A stretch of 15,285 bases of DNA from the NCBI GenBank assembly GCA_964495755.1, contig CAZBXU010000092.1:1-15285 (forward strand). The letters run 5' to 3'. This DNA is from JAFGQJ01 sp964495755 (lineage in GTDB: Bacteria; Spirochaetota; Spirochaetia; SZUA-6; DRHE01). Under the pieces are notes generated by a model that saw only the letters and a program-made list of their open reading frames with translations, did not search any database and was not told where the DNA came from. The stretch's first letter is position 1. The number at the start of each line of letters is the position of its first letter. The translations under genes and the position numbers were made by a program. Shown in pieces: positions 13,155-15,285 of this stretch.

Positions 13155-15285
13155 ATTATCGAAAAAGTTGGATCGAGAAACCCAGAAGAGTTTTCCTGCT
13201 GCTTATATTCTTATGTCTCCTGATCGTCCTGTTCGCCGCATCGGTGCCTCTCGGCTATCTACCCAGATCCCGGAAACAATCAATTTCAGTAACAATTGAA
13301 TGCAGAGGAGCTTTTGAAGAGGAGATCGAGCGGACTATAGTGGAGCCCCTGGAGGCGAATATCGCCCATGTAGCGGGAATTATAGAGGTTTTTTCGGTCG
13401 CCGACAGAGGTAAAGCCCGCTTGATCATCACTTTTTCGTCAGACACGGACCTGGATACAGCCTTCCTCTCGGTCAGAGAGGTTATTTACGCAGCATACAC
13501 GGATTTCCCAACAAAGGCGCAGCGACCGGTAATTTTGAAGAGCGACCCCCTTGGACGACCTGTGTTTATCGCTGGATTCCCGATCGCCGGTGACCTGAGT
13601 GAGGAGGATCTTAAGCGTATTTTTGAGAATGTAGAGGGTAGCGGTGAAATCGCAATCACCGGGGGCTACAAACCTGAGGTCGTGGTTGGATACGACCCGC
13701 AGAAACTGTCGGTGTCTCATCTTGTTCTGGAAGACCTGATACGCAAGATTAGAGCCGCCAATGTTGTGGGTGGATTCGGTCTGGAAAATGAACAACCCCA
13801 CATCCTGGACAGTCGGTTCCTCAAGCCGGAGCAGCTGCTGGATCTACCAATTGCCGCCGGAGTTAGACTTCGGGATCTGGCAACGGTTGGGATAGAAAAA
13901 CGCAGGACAGAATCACTGGGAAGGGTAGACGGGATGCAACGTTTGATCGTCTATGTCCAGCCGACCGGCGATGCCAATCTGCTGGCACTGTGCAGCCGGT
14001 TGGAAGGGCTTACCGGGAATCTTCCAGCCGGAGAGATTTTGTACAGCTATGGGCGACTTGTTCGGGGGGCCCTTGAACAGATTCTCTACGCCGTGTCAGC
14101 CGGGATTTGCTTCGTGGTGCTGCTCACAATTCTATTTTTGGGAAGACTGTTTCCGGCCGTCATGATCAGCGCGAACATTCCTTTCTCCGTTCTTGTTTCA
14201 CTCGCTGCCTTACGGCTAACGGGAGAGGAGCTCAATATTGTTACGCTTTCCGGTATTGCTGTAGGTGTCGGACTGGTCATCGATGCAGGTGTCATCTTCG
14301 TTGAGGAGTACTTCCAATCAGGTATGAACTACCGAAAGGCGGTGTTCGTGTCTCGTGCTCCGATTCTGTTCTCCGCCGCCACAACGGTTGCGGTTTTCCT
14401 CCCACTGTTTTTCGCTCCTTCAGTGTTGGTCCATCAGTTCAAAGGTCTTGCCGTCTCGGTGGCCGGGTCGGTGGTTGCCTCTTGTCTATTTGTATTCCTC
14501 TTCCTTCCCACCTTTCTGCACTGGTTCTATAGAACCCACAGAGCCGTTTGCACATCATCCGGAAGACAGGGTTTGAGGATTTTGAAGTTTGATCGTGGAA
14601 AGGACAAAATCCTAGGCTGCATTCGTGCTCTTGTCTCCAAAATGAACAGGACCCGGTGGCCGATTTCGATTGCGGCTGGTGTCACGGTTTGTGTCCTTTT
14701 TATCATGGCATTCGGATCGGAGAGGCGGGGAATGGGATTTACCGGGCTGAGGGATGAAGTGATTCATTTCTCCGTTGAGTATCCAAGCGGATATACGAAG
14801 GAGTTCATCGAACAGGCGGCTTCCTCCCTGGAACGAACCCTCTTGGCCTATAGAGGTGTGGATCGGGTGAGTAGCCGCTATGAACGCGAACGGGCGTTCT
14901 TTTATGTCCAGGCAGCAGAAACTGTGAACACCGGGAAGTTAGTGGCCTTCCTCCGGGAGCAGAAAGACACTCTTGGGGAAGGGTTTCTTCATTTCCCCGA
15001 CGGCTCAACCGAAGGGACTTCGTTCTCTCTAACCCTCTCGGGTCCAAGGTTGGATGAGTTGAAAAGGCTGGCTGTTCAGCTGGCTCAGGACCTTCACGGG
15101 CTGCCCGGAACCAAAGGGGTTGTCTTCCATTTCAAAGATGTGCTTCCTGCAAGGGCGCTGCATGTTGATTTGACGAAGGTTGCCCGGGCGGGCCTGGATC
15201 CGAGGCAGTTGTACTCCCAGATGTATTGGGCTCTATCCTCACCCGTTGTGGACAAGTGGACAACCGGTCCGGAGGAAATGGATGT
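13151..15285 (+). CDS. RND efflux permease 2, N-terminal part (runs off right edge)
   Basis: This is a second RND permease, clearly different from permease 1. The frame from ATG 13151 is open for 711 codons to the edge. Visible parts are TM1 (FLLLIFLCLLIVLFAASVPL), the first porter loop (FEEEIERTIVEPLEANIAHV; LRDLATVGIEKRRTESLGRV), TM2-6 with TM4 GVGLVIDAGVIFVEE, and TM7 followed by part of the second loop. D378 in TM4 is followed by Ala, so only one of the two AcrB-type aspartates is present. The start overlaps the permease 1 stop by 4 nt, which implies coupled, roughly equal production. Adjacent non-identical permeases behind one adaptor resemble MdtB-MdtC, which act as a mixed trimer. TM8-12 are outside the window. 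Confidence 0.93.
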   Translation, partial: MNYRKSWIEKPRRVFLLLIFLCLLIVLFAASVPLGYLPRSRKQSISVTIECRGAFEEEIERTIVEPLEANIAHVAGIIEVFSVADRGKARLIITFSSDTDLDTAFLSVREVIYAAYTDFPTKAQRPVILKSDPLGRPVFIAGFPIAGDLSEEDLKRIFENVEGSGEIAITGGYKPEVVVGYDPQKLSVSHLVLEDLIRKIRAANVVGGFGLENEQPHILDSRFLKPEQLLDLPIAAGVRLRDLATVGIEKRRTESLGRVDGMQRLIVYVQPTGDANLLALCSRLEGLTGNLPAGEILYSYGRLVRGALEQILYAVSAGICFVVLLTILFLGRLFPAVMISANIPFSVLVSLAALRLTGEELNIVTLSGIAVGVGLVIDAGVIFVEEYFQSGMNYRKAVFVSRAPILFSAATTVAVFLPLFFAPSVLVHQFKGLAVSVAGSVVASCLFVFLFLPTFLHWFYRTHRAVCTSSGRQGLRILKFDRGKDKILGCIRALVSKMNRTRWPISIAAGVTVCVLFIMAFGSERRGMGFTGLRDEVIHFSVEYPSGYTKEFIEQAASSLERTLLAYRGVDRVSSRYERERAFFYVQAAETVNTGKLVAFLREQKDTLGEGFLHFPDGSTEGTSFSLTLSGPRLDELKRLAVQLAQDLHGLPGTKGVVFHFKDVLPARALHVDLTKVARAGLDPRQLYSQMYWALSSPVVDKWTTGPEEMD

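Noticed and set aside
1..15285. CRISPR arrays, tRNA or rRNA genes
   Set aside because: No regularly spaced direct repeats, cloverleaf-like segments or rRNA signatures were seen on either strand.

Overview
The window joins an accessory segment (about 1-2960) to a long plus-strand operon (about 3040-15285, running off the right edge). The genes look bacterial and Gram-negative. Stacked lipoproteins with relaxed lipoboxes, SbsA-type Ig-like lipoproteins, an envelope RND pump and a moderate GC content suggest a free-living spirochaete-like organism. That placement is an inference from gene style; no marker gene is present.

Accessory segment. Positions 1-1181 hold the 5' part of a group II intron on the minus strand. 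It has a GTGCG 5' end, about 600 nt of ribozyme sequence, and the first 194 codons of its reverse transcriptase/maturase, and it continues past the left edge. Two minus-strand type II toxin-antitoxin modules follow: hicB-hicA (1287-1738) and brnT-brnA (1923-2439). Each has a recognisable sigma70-type promoter with a 17-nt spacer, and the brn promoter carries a perfect palindrome between its -35 and -10 boxes. Next is a DUF2293-family pseudogene (2663-2956, minus), which has lost its N-terminus and is broken by one in-frame TAA. The toxin-antitoxin area is visibly more AT-rich than its surroundings.

Operon. Behind an extended -10 promoter (about 3057-3065), eight plus-strand genes are packed with 4-bp overlaps or gaps of about 12 bp. 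In order they are: a TPR lipoprotein, a small unknown lipoprotein, a TolC-like outer-membrane factor, a periplasmic adaptor (RND membrane fusion protein), two paralogous lipoproteins built from SbsA/Big_5 Ig-like domains, and two different RND inner-membrane permeases. The second permease is cut by the right edge. Together these make a complete tripartite efflux system with a pair of permeases, plus four predicted lipoproteins that standard RND pumps do not have.

The operon is the most interesting part. The two Ig-like lipoproteins sit between adaptor and permeases, where they could be extra structural or substrate-capturing subunits. One of them carries an 8-G tract that could slip. Smaller points worth checking are a brnT start codon where the promoter predicts the transcript to begin (leaderless), a hairpin over the ribosome binding site of the first operon gene, and the recently broken DUF2293 gene.
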